Shown one piece after another: positions 9,299-20,107 of a DNA stretch of 64,000 nucleotides. The stretch is from Craspedostauros australis. Its lineage: Eukaryota; Bacillariophyta; Bacillariophyceae; Mastogloiales; Achnanthaceae. Position 1 is the stretch's first letter. Every line of letters begins with the position of its first letter. A model generated the notes under the pieces. It was not told the DNA's origin. It saw only the letters and a program-made list of their open reading frames with translations, and did no database searches. The stretch is from the NCBI GenBank assembly GCA_026770025.1, contig JAMXDE010000017.1, positions 248,001-312,000 on the forward strand. Direction: 5' to 3'. The position numbers and the translations under genes are program-made.

Positions 9299-11966
9299 TG
9301 CACGATACTCGATTCTGTTCTGCTCTGTACTCGCTATTTGCTGTCTGGCGTCTGTTGTCCGCTGCGTCTCTCCGATGATGTTGCTTGGCTTCCGTTAGAG
9401 TCCTCTGCTGTGGTTGTGTTTCTTTCGGCCTTCCGCTGTTGAATCTTCTCTGTTTGAAGCGAGAAGAGTTGGAACGTCCGTGGGAGTCTGCTGCGATTGA
9501 TTTGTTGTGATGTGGTGGGATGCCTCGCAGCAAGCAGCTTTTCTGTTTGAGTTGTGGGACGTCGTGGGATGGGGTGTTTGCATGCGCCCCGAGTTTTGTC
9601 CCTTTGTGTCCAAAATGCGAGTGTGAATGGCTGTTCGATTTGTTTGGACCGGGAATGGTGGGAAATGTGAATGGAGTTTCGACAGAGAGAGCCGGATGTG
9701 GTTGCGGTTGTTGATTGCAGCTTAGTTGCTCTCTTGTTGCTCCCTTGTTGGTATCGTTGATGCTGTTGACAATGTATTATATTATATTTCGTTTCTATTG
9801 TCGCTGTTGTTGTCGGTTGTTTTGGTTGTCAGCAGAGAGAGGATGTTCATGGTGGGGCAGTTCCTCTCTTCGGGGGTGTCGTTCTGTGCATCAGCTGTGG
9901 GATGGGGGATGTTTTGGTTCCTGTTGGCTGGCGGATTTTTGTTCTGTGCCGCATTGCTGTGCTCGTTTCCTCGCGTTGTGTTGTTTTCATTGTGCCGGTG
10001 AGATACTGTGCCCGCATTTCTGCCCAAAAAAGAAGAAGTGAACGACTGTCCGGTTGATCCCTTCCGCGTCCCACGGATTCCTCCATAATTGTCAAAGTCG
10101 AGTTCACTTATCGCAATCCCGCAGTATTTATGTGTGCGATGGTGTCAGCGGAATTATCTTCGCCAGGTTTCCGATCGTTCGGGAGGGGGTTGGAACGCAC
10201 CCGCAACAGAACCTCCCACAATGAAGTCTGTGCTAGTACCTTACATAACGTCAGGCACGCAGGCGAGCAGCAGTACTGGTTAGATGTTCACGAACGTTTC
10301 GTACGTGAGAAGATCTGTGGTGTTGTTGTTGATCTGTTTTCGTCCGCCTTCCCACGCACAACGTTGTGTCGAACAACGATACCAGTCAGCTTGCCCCACA
10401 CAGGACGCGTGGTTTGGTGCAACCACGTGGGAGTGGGAATTGAAGATGGTTGGGCTTCGCATCCTTTGCCAACACTAACGCTCGGCACAGGCGTGCCTGT
10501 CGGTGTAGCCACGGATACAGACGAAGATGCAGACAAGGATACGAGTTGCAGACTTCTATTACAAGATCATACGCTGGCTCTTGAAGCAGAATGTTATTAT
10601 ATGTACGCATGGAGAGAGAGAGAGGGATTGTTGAGGTGGTGCGTCTGCGTAGAGGACGATTTGGAACTGGTGCTACTCTCGAGAATAGTACAAACCCTTT
10701 CACAGGTGAAGTATTCGTAGCGGCACTTTGACGGTGCGAAATACATTGCTACGTTATCATGAACACCAGAAACACCACTCGCAATGGAGAATACCTTGTG
10801 AAATTCGAAGGAGAAGTTGCTGTTTCCGCCACTGTCGCCGCCGGCGATGTTGGTACCAACTCTGATGTCATGCATAGAATAGGTCGTAACAGTAGCCGGT
10901 AAACTCCACTCGCGCTCCATGCGTACGAGCTGCGAGCGTGGTGCGCGAGCTGTCAGTCCCATGCCACACTCGAATCGTCGCAATGCACTTCCTGCATTGA
11001 AGGTGAGGATGGATCGAATGCATTGTGCACATCTGCAGTTGTAGCGTCGTATTATGCCACACACAATGCACTCACAGAGGACGCCATTTTGTCGAAGCTG
11101 AAGACCATACAGAGCATGGTATGGAAAGTCGAAGTGAATCCGATCACAACCAGAGTCAAATGGCACCAGCGCTTGGTGAGAAGTTCCTCTCAAAATTCAG
11201 ATTGCAACTCGCAGTCGACCATCTCTGGTTGAAATGGTATGGAAGTGAAGTTTACTTGCTGCACAAGAGAGTGGGAGAGGGATGAATTGCTCCCAAGGCG
11301 TCATGAACAAAGCAACTCCTCTGCCGGAAATCTAACCAGCAACAAAGTCAGATTTTGTCTGGCGCGAGCACAACTGGGATGCATGTGCGTGTGTGTCTCT
11401 CTCTCTCTCTCCTTGATGCAATTCGCACGTCGTTGCGCAGACGAGAAGGCTGCTTGTGATGGATCTTCTTTCACACATGACCATGGTAGGAGATGACGAA
11501 CGTTTCATCTCGACCAATTCTCCCGTTTGCGACTTTCTGGTCGTGTTTTGTGGACGGCTCATGCCGTCATTCGACGAATACTCTGGGCGTCGCGGAGCCC
11601 CATTCTTGTGCGGAAGCCGGAATGTCTTTACTTTCGCCACAGAGAAGATGAGAAACGCAATCCAATCCAACACTCGATCTCCAAGGCACGCGTGCGCATC
11701 TGGAACCGCCAGAGAAAGAGAAAGGAGACAAGGCGCTCGTGATCATGCTACGCAGAAGCAGAGCTTGGTTTGCCGCGGGGGCGAGTTCCGTACTATTATG
11801 ATGTCATGGTAATAGTACTTTGCCAGCGCGCACAACAATACAGCACCCCAAAACATTGCTTACTCAATAGGATTGGAGTGCTGCGAGGGCGTCGCGTCAC
11901 ACCACGGCACAGGACAAGACATCGCTTGAGAGGAAAGTGCCATGAGTCTACTCTCCATCATAGAAT

Positions 11967-12004
<38 letters not shown>

Positions 12005-12049
12005 CGTGCGGAGAAAAGCCGTCTGGGAGAACCGCGGCAGATACAATTT
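9299..12049. other. Long region without a convincing gene
   Basis: 2.75 kb upstream of the HSF-type gene and downstream of the plastid membrane-protein gene. It holds T/G-rich low-complexity DNA (9300-10050), a short CT tract (11395-11412) and a pure TG microsatellite (about 11969-12004). Open frames of up to 198 codons exist (10130-10720 +, 10597-11193 -). They overlap each other, have compositionally odd products and no recognisable domain; the second begins at a TTG codon. It probably contains the HSF-type promoter and leader. Confidence 0.4.
11969..12004. repeat. (TG)n microsatellite
   Basis: An uninterrupted run of TG dinucleotides followed by CGTGCGTGCG, about 45 bp beyond the stop codon of the minus-strand gene ending at 12050. 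Confidence 0.9.
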
Positions 12050-13150
12050 TCATTTGGAGCTGTTGCCATACCCCAGCATGGTGTTCATGATGAAGCGCCA
12101 CAGGATGAGGACCGTCAAACTATCGACGATGTACATGACGTCCGCCTTGGTGATCCAATGCTCCTGCAGACACTCCGTGCAGCCAATGCCCAGCAAATGC
12201 TTGACCATTGGCAGGTGGCTGACCAACTCGCTGCATCCGGCGACCGCCAACGTGAGCAGGATGCCGCAGGTGATCCATGTCTCCAACGTCTTGGTCAAGG
12301 TGTGAGACGTGTCGCACTCCAGCGTGTTGCGGAACAGGAACGCCTTGTGCACGTACCCCGCGAGCAGCCAGCAGGTGGATATGGCCACGAAGGCAGTGCC
12401 GGCCGTGGAGAAGAGCGGTGACCAATGATCGAGGAGGTCGTGTCGCAGACCGGCGAGCTGGACCTGCTGCTGGATGTGCTGCGGCTGGTCGCTGAGCCAG
12501 ATGGGGATGTTGAGGTTGGTGATCTCCTGCATGGGATCCAACGCGAGCAGGGCATCCTCGAGGCTTTCCGATGTGCGCAGGACGTTGTTGACGATGAAAT
12601 CATTCAAAAAATGAGACGAAAAGGCGTAGATGAAGAGAGAGGAGAGATCGCCGATCATGGTGAATTGGTCCTCCGGTGGTGGCGGGATCAGATCCTTCCA
12701 GCTCGGCAGCCGTTTTCGCTGTTGCTGCTGCGATTTCTGGGTGATGAGGGCCTGGTCGCCGTTACTGGCGTTGCTGCTGCCGTTCATGGTGGGTTCTTCG
12801 GATGAAACGCTGCCAAGGGTATCCTTGGTTGACGCTTTGCCATTCTTGCGCTTGCTCGTGGCCGTATCCTGTGGGAGGTCCGACATGAACAGCCGCGTCG
12901 AACGGACGGAGACAGGGTGTGGTTGTGACGCTGTATTTCCACGCTCACCATTTCTGGCATGGCTGCTGATCGGTGCTAGCGATGATGATGGTGCATTCCG
13001 AAGCGATAGCCGTGATGCAGCATGAAATGTTGCCGATTGGAATTGGAATGCACCGCACTGGTGGTGCGTCGCTGTGAAGACTGCGGCAATCAATGCCAGC
13101 GACAGCATCGAGCAATACGCTGGTGGCCGGTTTCCGTTTGATAATCTCAT
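12050..13150 (-). CDS. Plastid-targeted multi-pass membrane protein, unknown function
   Basis: The start is the ATG at 13150 (366 aa); the longer open frame begins only with a TTG codon. It begins with a hydrophobic signal peptide (MLSLALIAAVFTA) ending CGAF/QF, so a Phe follows the predicted cleavage. This is the diatom plastid-import signature and is followed by a Ser/Arg-rich transit region to about residue 110. Residues 110-155 are polar with a poly-Gln run. After that come about four membrane segments: the IGDLSSLFIYAFSSHF region, FVAISTCWLLAGYV, WITCGILLTLAVAGC and YIVDSLTVLILW. A conserved-looking soluble loop carries IPIWLSDQPQHIQQQ. I do not recognise the family. Likely in a plastid envelope or thylakoid membrane. 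Confidence 0.7.
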   Translation of the reverse strand: MRLSNGNRPPAYCSMLSLALIAAVFTATHHQCGAFQFQSATFHAASRLSLRNAPSSSLAPISSHARNGERGNTASQPHPVSVRSTRLFMSDLPQDTATSKRKNGKASTKDTLGSVSSEEPTMNGSSNASNGDQALITQKSQQQQRKRLPSWKDLIPPPPEDQFTMIGDLSSLFIYAFSSHFLNDFIVNNVLRTSESLEDALLALDPMQEITNLNIPIWLSDQPQHIQQQVQLAGLRHDLLDHWSPLFSTAGTAFVAISTCWLLAGYVHKAFLFRNTLECDTSHTLTKTLETWITCGILLTLAVAGCSELVSHLPMVKHLLGIGCTECLQEHWITKADVMYIVDSLTVLILWRFIMNTMLGYGNSSK

Positions 13151-14208
13151 TGTGCTGCTGTTGATGTTTGTGCTGTTTGTGCTGTTGCTTGTGCCGTTTG
13201 GAGTTGCGATGATGTGGAGGAAAAAGAGGAATGGAGAGAGACGGATGACTGCTGCAGTTGCCAATGACCGGCTTCTTGCGATGACGGGAACGTCAAACAA
13301 AAGTGGGAGAGTTACGCTCTGGCTTCCTTGGCCTTTGCCGACCTGGATGCTTGCGTCAATTCTTCGTCTTTCCTGTTGCTGTTGTTGCTGTTACTGATGA
13401 TGATGCTGATGATGATGATGACGACGGCAATGATGATCTTCCGTTGTGTTGATGGCATCACCTCAGGATCCTTCTTTCTTCTTCGCTCTGTTTGGCCAAA
13501 CCACAACACAGAACAATCCGAAGAATGAAAAAGTCGACAGCCAACAACAGAGGAACGAGATCCGCAGATGGACGATGTCAACTCGGGAGACGTGACGTTG
13601 CCTCCGCTCTTCTGTTTCCCAACTCCAAAGAACGAAGCCATCAAGAACAAAATGTGGGAGCACGGTTTGACATCTTTGCAACGTCAGATTATGATACATA
13701 AAGATCTCAATAATTTTGAATGATTCTGGAGAAGCACGCAGAACATGTTCAGATAAAAAATACAGTGGACTGGATTTCTGTGACAGATGTCAAAACAGAA
13801 TTTCAGCTTTGCGCGCCAAATCCGGGTTATTTGCTTCTGTTGCCGAAGATCTGCCAATCGTGGACTTGCATTCCCACGAGCAGGTCGTACTTGCGCGACG
13901 AAGCCACGGTGATAGTTCAAAGCCGATCTCCCCGCAGTCGATCGCAAGCATCTCCGTATTGTTTGAGCAATATTCCAGACGCTCCTATGTATTATACGAA
14001 CCATGTATTATATGCAGAGAGATCTCAACGGGCACCGATCATAACAGTAGAGTGCTGTATTGTAGAATATTGTGTAATATTAAAGAGTATGTCACAATAG
14101 TAACTCTGTGCGTGTAGAGAGATGCAAGTTGATGGCTAGGTTTGAGGTGAGGCGAACAAATCCCCTGGCCCAAGGTTTCACTTGCTCTGATCTGCACTAA
14201 TACGCACA
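13151..14208. other. Intergenic region, no gene seen
   Basis: About 1.06 kb. It contains the 5' leader of the plastid membrane-protein gene, a GATGAT/TGCTGT microsatellite-like patch near 13375-13430, and an AT-rich stretch at 13690-14100. Short open frames in several phases have no supporting features. Confidence 0.4.
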
Positions 14209-15396
14209 CTAAACGTATGTGGTCGTCCGCGTCTCGCCGAAGGAGGCATGGATGTCGGAACCGAACGTCAGGATGAGACAGGATTCATCACCAGTGTACG
14301 ATTGGGAGATGGAACCGACGGCGTGCATTCGACAATCTCCTGATGACATGCATGGCTCGCATTCCTCCCATTCCAGATTGCGGAAGAACCGATCCACGAC
14401 ACGTTGCTGTCCCTCCTTCGCATCGCTTTGCGTACCAGCACTATTGTCCGACGCATCTGTGAGGATCTCCACGACGTTTTGTGACAGATACTGCCGGATC
14501 GTTCGCATCTCGTCGGCAGTTGGCAGTTCCTCGAATGTGTTCAATGCGGAACCCCAGGTGTGCTGTGGCAGTCGCTGAAATACGTTGTCATCGATGTTGG
14601 GAACGTACTCGTTGCCCTCCTGTATACTGCCGCCATCATCCCACATGACATTCCATGACGGTTCGCGTACGTGCAGTTGTCCCAACAGCACCACGTTGAA
14701 TTCCAACGCAGCATGGATCTGAAGCGGCAACACCGTGTGCGCGGGAATGTGCTTCAATTGAAATCGCAGGGGGTGCGTGTTGGACTGTCCAGATCGCAAG
14801 GTCCAGGCAAGCTCCGGGTTGTTGGACATGGATCGCAGGTAGGCGTAACGCCATTCGAAATCGAACTTGGCACACTCTGGTTCGGTCGTGAAGAATTGTG
14901 GTGACGCATCCTTGTGGTGCGGATGCAGCAGTTCGGACGCAAGAGTGTTGACTATCTCCGCAGTGGAGGATGTGAGCAGGTCTCGTTGGATCCAGTGGGA
15001 AGTGGATGTGATGTGCGGCGGTTGCAGTGGGTTGGCGCCCTTGCCACTTTGTTGTTGTTGAGACTGTTGCTGTGGTTGTTGGTGCAGTGCGTCCAAGCAT
15101 CCCAGAATGGTGTCCTTGCGCTCGAGAAATGGCGTTGTGTCAACGCGAAGAGGCACTGACCATGGCATCGCATCCTTGCTTGCCTTGACATTGGCATCCG
15201 CATCGATCCTGCGTGCGATACCATCGTCGCCATCGTCCTCGATCCCACCATTCTCATCACGATCGTTGCGGTACCTGCAGGCCACATTCCTTCCACGAGA
15301 CGGCGTTTGCTGTTGCCGCAAATCGAAGGAATCCACTTGCGTGAAGGCCATGGCCATCCATAACACGCGGGAGAGCATTCGAAGTGATCCTGTCAT
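14209..15396 (-). CDS. Secretory/plastid protein with cupin-like C-terminal domain
   Basis: 395 aa from ATG 15396. An in-frame ATG at 15456 would add 20 polar residues and spoil the signal peptide, so the later start is preferred. The N-terminus (MTGSLRMLSRVLWMAMAFTQ, ending VDSF/DL) is a signal peptide followed by Phe; plastid import is possible but the motif is less typical. Residues 45-140 are low-complexity with a poly-Gln run. The C-terminal half has a strand pattern of the kind LKHIPAHTVLPLQIH..LEFNVVLLGQLHVREP, which resembles the His-x-His...Glu...Gly metal-site motif of cupins. A late Cys pair (EECEPCMSSGDC) is present. Function unknown. The cupin reading is an inference from a short pattern. 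Divergent from the coiled-coil gene at 16065. Confidence 0.65.
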   Translation of the reverse strand: MTGSLRMLSRVLWMAMAFTQVDSFDLRQQQTPSRGRNVACRYRNDRDENGGIEDDGDDGIARRIDADANVKASKDAMPWSVPLRVDTTPFLERKDTILGCLDALHQQPQQQSQQQQSGKGANPLQPPHITSTSHWIQRDLLTSSTAEIVNTLASELLHPHHKDASPQFFTTEPECAKFDFEWRYAYLRSMSNNPELAWTLRSGQSNTHPLRFQLKHIPAHTVLPLQIHAALEFNVVLLGQLHVREPSWNVMWDDGGSIQEGNEYVPNIDDNVFQRLPQHTWGSALNTFEELPTADEMRTIRQYLSQNVVEILTDASDNSAGTQSDAKEGQQRVVDRFFRNLEWEECEPCMSSGDCRMHAVGSISQSYTGDESCLILTFGSDIHASFGETRTTTYV

Positions 15397-16064
15397 GGCT
15401 TTGTCAATTGAGAGAGTTGTTCGTCGTTCTTTGTGAGAGGGAGGCCAGGGCTTCATTGCGCTGTTGGTTGGCCGCTTCTTGAAATGTTTGGAATGACGAG
15501 GATGAGGATGATGAGCAGGAGGACAGCGCCTGCGTCTGCGCAAGAAGAGAGGATGGAGCGGCGACAGGGATGGAGGCAGTACTCGCTGCGAGAGAGGGAC
15601 GGAATGGAGCGCCCACGGGAGACATCTGCATCATGTGCGGCAGTTGTTGCTGTTCGTTTTCATGGCTTCGCGACAGTGTTGCAAGATGTTGTGTTTGGGT
15701 ATCTTTCAATCACGTTGACAGCATTCGTGATTCGGGACCGCTCGCATTCTCAAACGATCCTTGGATCGCTAACTTCGTAAGTCTAAAAATGGTCTCGTCG
15801 ATCGTGCGTGTGTTGACACAAATCGAACACCAAAGAAGAACAACACGACAGTTCCCCAATCCACATGACCACACCTGCACCAACGGTACTTGATGTGAGC
15901 AGATCCTTGTCTCGCAGGCACTCACCTCTGCTGTCACCACAAACCTCGTCGGCACACCAACACCAACACCAAGCACCAACTGTGTTACCATCGCAGACAC
16001 AGCAATTGAGAATACAAATAGCACTCCACTCCACTCCCCTCCACTCCCTCCAACCACCAACACT
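15397..16064. promoter_or_regulatory. Divergent intergenic region
   Basis: 668 bp between the start at 15396 (-) and the start at 16065 (+). The last 100 bp before 16065 are CA/CCA-rich and pyrimidine-poor on the plus strand, as expected of a 5' leader. No element could be named. Confidence 0.4.
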
Positions 16065-17357
16065 ATGGCCCAAGCCAGCGGAATGGCCGCGGCGATCCGC
16101 GGATCGACGGAGAGCGACACGTTCGATCTGGCCGGTCAGAATGTGTCGACCATCCGCAACACCATGCAATCGGCATTCCAGGAGGCGTTGCCCATCCAGG
16201 ACATGATCCGCATCACGTTCGTGACGGGCGCCGGCAAGCTGGGCCGTCAGAAGTACGACGACGGGGCGGCCAAGGCCGTCACGGCGGCCCTGCGCGAGCT
16301 GTCCTTCGAGGAGGATCGCGGGGCCAGCTGCGTGCGCGAATGTGCCGGCAGCTTCAAGATGCAGCATGACACGGGCAAGAACCTCAAGACGGTCGTCGTG
16401 TTCCCCAACATCCAGGCGGCCGATGCGGGCGGCGACGATGCGCAGAACGGTGCCGCGGGCAGCACGCAGAGCCCGGTCCTCAGGAAGAACAGCCCCGAGG
16501 AGATGATCGCGCTGTCTTCCGTCAAGGTCTTCGAGACCATGATCAAGAGCCGCTGCGCGTCGTGGAGCCAAAAGAAGGGAGCCGTGGCTGCGCTGACGTC
16601 CGTCCAGGCCATCATCGATGGCTACGATCAGAAGCTCCTCAAGGGCACGCCGCTCGAGGACAACGAGCAGGATCTGTACGACACCGCCACGGCGCTCGAC
16701 GAGAAGATCACGCTGCTGCGCAACCAGATGCACCAGCAGGTCGACGATGGCAAGCTCACGCAGCAGGAGAAGGAGATGCTGCTGCAGCAGGTCACGGAGA
16801 AGTTGGAAGCGGCCACGAAAGACAACAAGCCAAAGCTCGTGCAGAAACTGCAAGCACGAAAGGCCAAGCTCACCGACATCAGCGCGTCCACGAAGCAGAC
16901 GCCGCTCAAATTCCAGAATGAGATCCTCAAGTTGAACTTGGAGCTGCGTCCCTTGCTGGCGTTGGAAGAATCCACGAAGGGCCGCTTGCTCAGCATCAAG
17001 GAGACCCAAACGCTGGCGCGCAAGGATGAGATCGACGACGAGATATTGGAATACGAACGCAAGAGCCGCGGTTGGTTCGAGGATGATGTCGGTTTCGAAG
17101 CGCGTGTGCAGGCCTGTCGCGATGTCTGCGCGTCGCGTAACAAGACGGCTGCCAACAAGAAGAAGGGGAAGAAGGCAACGCCAGCGGCATCGTCGGCGTC
17201 CACGAAGGCATCCTTTGGCAGCGCCTGGACATCGGCACCCAGCAAATCACGAGGGCGGTTGCCAGCTGCTGCGAGACGGCCTGTCGCCAAGAGCAGCAAC
17301 AGCAAGGGCGCCAGTGGTCTTTTCGCTGCCATGATGGGTGATAGCGACAGCGATTGA
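16065..17357 (+). CDS. Conserved-looking coiled-coil protein, unknown function
   Basis: 430 aa from ATG 16065, a single exon with codon use clearly richer in G/C-ending codons than the flanks. Residues 15-140 look like a compact alpha/beta domain (ALPIQDMIRITFVTGAGKLGRQKY, then CVRECAGSFKMQHD and LKTVVVFPNI). Residues 165-340 are strongly heptad-like and charged (TALDEKITLLRNQ, KEMLLQQVTEKLEAA, LKLNLELRPLLALEE), that is a long coiled coil. The C-terminus is Lys/Ala/Ser-rich and basic, ending in the acidic GDSDSD. No signal peptide or membrane span, so probably cytosolic or nuclear. I do not recognise the family. Minus-strand and other-frame ORFs across this gene are shadows. Confidence 0.75.
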   Translation: MAQASGMAAAIRGSTESDTFDLAGQNVSTIRNTMQSAFQEALPIQDMIRITFVTGAGKLGRQKYDDGAAKAVTAALRELSFEEDRGASCVRECAGSFKMQHDTGKNLKTVVVFPNIQAADAGGDDAQNGAAGSTQSPVLRKNSPEEMIALSSVKVFETMIKSRCASWSQKKGAVAALTSVQAIIDGYDQKLLKGTPLEDNEQDLYDTATALDEKITLLRNQMHQQVDDGKLTQQEKEMLLQQVTEKLEAATKDNKPKLVQKLQARKAKLTDISASTKQTPLKFQNEILKLNLELRPLLALEESTKGRLLSIKETQTLARKDEIDDEILEYERKSRGWFEDDVGFEARVQACRDVCASRNKTAANKKKGKKATPAASSASTKASFGSAWTSAPSKSRGRLPAAARRPVAKSSNSKGASGLFAAMMGDSDSD

Positions 17358-17892
17358 TGACGCAAGTAACGGCGATAGTCGTGCCCATGGTCATGAACGC
17401 AGCAGCAATCGCGTCGGAAGGAGGCATCTGAGATGCGCAGCCTTGTACACGCGCACACACACGGAGGCGACCCATGCCTCGCTCAATAGCTCCGCACATC
17501 CTCGCATCACCATCCAGATTCGAGACGAGGCGAACCGAGTGAAGCAGAGTTAAGAAAAGTTAATGCAGTACCATACTCTGCTCTGTCTAAATCCAGGTCA
17601 TCGACTAAATCAGACTCTCGAGAACACCTGCGAGAGAATTCGGTTGGATGCACTTGTACGAGTACATGTAGGATCCCATTCTGCCTTCCACTTGCGAAAT
17701 GGGCGGTTGGATGGATGAGTGGGTGAATGAGTGGATGGATGAATCAAATACTGAAATGAATGAGTATCGTCAATATCGACGTCTATGTGTGTGTGTGTGT
17801 GTGGTGTGCTCGCTGTGCTTTGTTCGTGTGCGCTCTACCACTACTGACGTGCATGTTGGAATGAACGCGCAATCGAGCACGGTTCGAAGCGT
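17358..17892. other. Convergent 3' intergenic region
   Basis: 535 bp between two convergent stop codons. It contains repeated TGGATGGATGAGTGGG-like units (17700-17745) and a TG microsatellite (about 17786-17804). No gene seen. Confidence 0.5.
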
Positions 17893-19595
17893 TTACCAAT
17901 CTGGATTGAGAATCTGATTGATTGCAAGTGGCAGCTGCTCCATCGACACGATCTTTTTGTCCACCAGCTCCTTGGAAGCCTCGTTCATTTTGATACGGGC
18001 GACCAGCTCGCTCGGTGTCGTGGTGGCCCAGCTTGGCTGATCGATCTCCGTGTCGAAGCGGTACGGCGCCGTCTGTCCCAAATCCTTGGACAGCTCGACT
18101 AGAATCGTCTTGGCACCGCACGCGGAACTGCCGCCGACATCGAACGCGAGATCGTCACCCACGTGCAGCCAAGCCAAATCGTCGTAGGTCTCAGGGTACG
18201 TCAGCGGTGGAATCTTGTCGTCCGTCTCGTCCTTCTTTATCAATCCGTCCGACGCCTCCTTCAACAGCGCGTACTTGTGCCTCGCGGCTTCGTAAATCCA
18301 GTTCAAATCGGCCTGTCCATCCACGGAGTCCAGCTCCTTGAAGAATTGCCTACGCCCGCCCTGCTCGTCCTCCCAGCTCATGCAGAAGTCAAAGTACGGC
18401 GCCAACGTGAAGGTCATGAGCTTGGGATTGGCGCGCCCGTCGGTGACGGCGCCGATGATGACCTGCGGGTGCTCCTCCTTGATCTTCTTGAGGGAATCGA
18501 TGACGCTGGGGAAGAGGTGGCGTTCCGCGGCATGGTGGCGTTCCATCTCCCATGCCGAAAGGACAGCCTGCACGACGCTTTCCGACACGGCGTTCTTGGC
18601 CCATTTCTTGGCCGATGCTACTATGATGGGTGAGAGCGAGTCGACCTGCGTGGCCCAATCGTCCGCGGTTTCCTGCAGCTTGCGTTCCAGAATGATCTTC
18701 TCCATCTCCTCGCGGATGGCGAGCTCGCGGATCTCCGTGTGCGTCCTGTCGATTCATTTCATTGAATTCCATTGAATTCCATTGCATTGCGCAATTGGGT
18801 GATTGGTCGATTCGTTGATGGAATGAATGATTGATCGATCGATCGGTTGATGGTGTTGAAATGTGAGATTTCCTGGCGCGTATCATGTGTGTGAAAATAA
18901 GGGGCAGTTGTGTGCAAGCATGCAGGTGTCACGTCACAACGATGCATCATTTCCCAATCACAGGGCATCAGCGCCCATGCGACAGATGATACCATTCGCC
19001 TTTGATGACAATCACATCATCTACACGGCCATCCATACCATCACCGGCGTGCACACGCGATCATATTGCACAATGCACGTTGACGACACAACTTACAATG
19101 TGGCGGCATCGATCGGATCGGTCTTGGACATTTCTTCCCGGATCTCCTTGCCTGTGTTGACGATGTCTTCTGGATTCAATCCAGTGTATCCGAACTTCTC
19201 CATGGCTTTGACGAATGCATCTGCAAAATGGAATGGAACCAATCGAAGTGGAGCGAGATGAAGCGAAAAGAAGCTAGTGTGAGGGTGCGAACATCATGCA
19301 CACATTGTTCACAACAACGCATAGGCGCAGCAAACACGCACAGCACCAGACACATACCATTCGCCTCCGACAGCACCTTGTCGATGGGATAGAGCGTATC
19401 ATCGAGATCGAAGGTCAGCAGACCGATTTGTTTCGTAACTGCCTCTTCCTGCTTGGGTTCCGCGGTCGTCGTGCTTTCTTCGCTTGCCGCAAATGCCGCA
19501 GTGGCGCGAACTCTCGCAGCACGCGGCACGGTGAAGGCATGCACGACGGAGTCCGTCAGGACTAGCACGGCGGCGGCGATGGTTGGGATCTTCAT
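17893..19595 (-). CDS. Plastid-targeted HAD-superfamily hydrolase, three exons
   Basis: Exons complement 19595-19358, 19220-19097 and 18745-17893; introns of 137 and 351 nt have GT-AG ends (GTATGT...TTGCAG and GTAAGT...GACAG). The spliced frame is continuous, 404 aa. Residues 1-21 are a signal peptide ending HAF/TVP, with Phe at +1, followed by an Ala/Arg-rich transit segment, so plastid import is likely. HAD motif I is LLTFDLDDTLYP (about residue 60). Exon 3 supplies motif II in GAVTDGRANP, a Lys-rich stretch, and motif IV in WLHVGDDLAFDVGGSSACG. These are the nucleophile Asp, the acid/base Asp two residues on, and the Mg-binding Asp pair of phosphatases. The cap (exons 2-3) is all-helical (type C1-like). 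Substrate unknown; could be a phosphosugar or nucleotide phosphatase. The second intron holds TTGAATTCCA and GATC repeats. Confidence 0.85.
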
Positions 19596-20107
19596 TGTCT
19601 CTTCTTCTTGTCGTGTTCGTGGGATTATGGTGGTGATGTGATTGTGACCAAACTTGACGTGGGTTGTGTTTGGATCGTTCGCTGGCGAAGATTGTCGAAA
19701 TTCCCCGTAGTCCTAAAAGTAACGTGCTCCTGTAACGCTCAGGAGTGATCGATCATGCGCTTGCCACGTTTACGATAGGGGGGTATTTGTTGTTTCTGTA
19801 CTCTATTTTGGTTCAGTCCCGTACAATCGGGAATTACTGATGTCACACATTTCGACAGAAGATTGCTTTGTTCTGTGGTCCAGTGAATCAAATTATGTCA
19901 TGACGTTGCAGCAATTCGGGATTGGAGTGAGCCGTTTTGGCGCCAAAATCACGTTCTCCGCTTCTTGGTGATGCCAACCAGAACCAACAAGCGTACAGGA
20001 TTCCCGTGCACAGCTCGTACGAAGAGTGCGCCATTGTTATAATTATGAATGCAAATGTGAATGCGATCATTGTACCAGTAGGTATAATAATATTTTACAT
20101 GACACTG
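19596..20107. other. Intergenic region, no gene seen
   Basis: 512 bp between the HAD gene start and the stop of the 784-aa membrane protein. It must include the HAD promoter. An AT-rich stretch near 20030-20100 may be the terminator side of the downstream gene. Confidence 0.4.

Noticed and set aside
10130..11193. Overlapping open frames at 10130-10720 (+) and 10597-11193 (-)
   Set aside because: They overlap on opposite strands, have no domain, and show poor codon bias; the minus one starts at TTG. Treated as chance frames in a long spacer.
15783..17009. 408-codon minus-strand frame
   Set aside because: Antisense shadow of the coiled-coil gene (16065-17357), whose composition and heptads are clearly in the plus frame.
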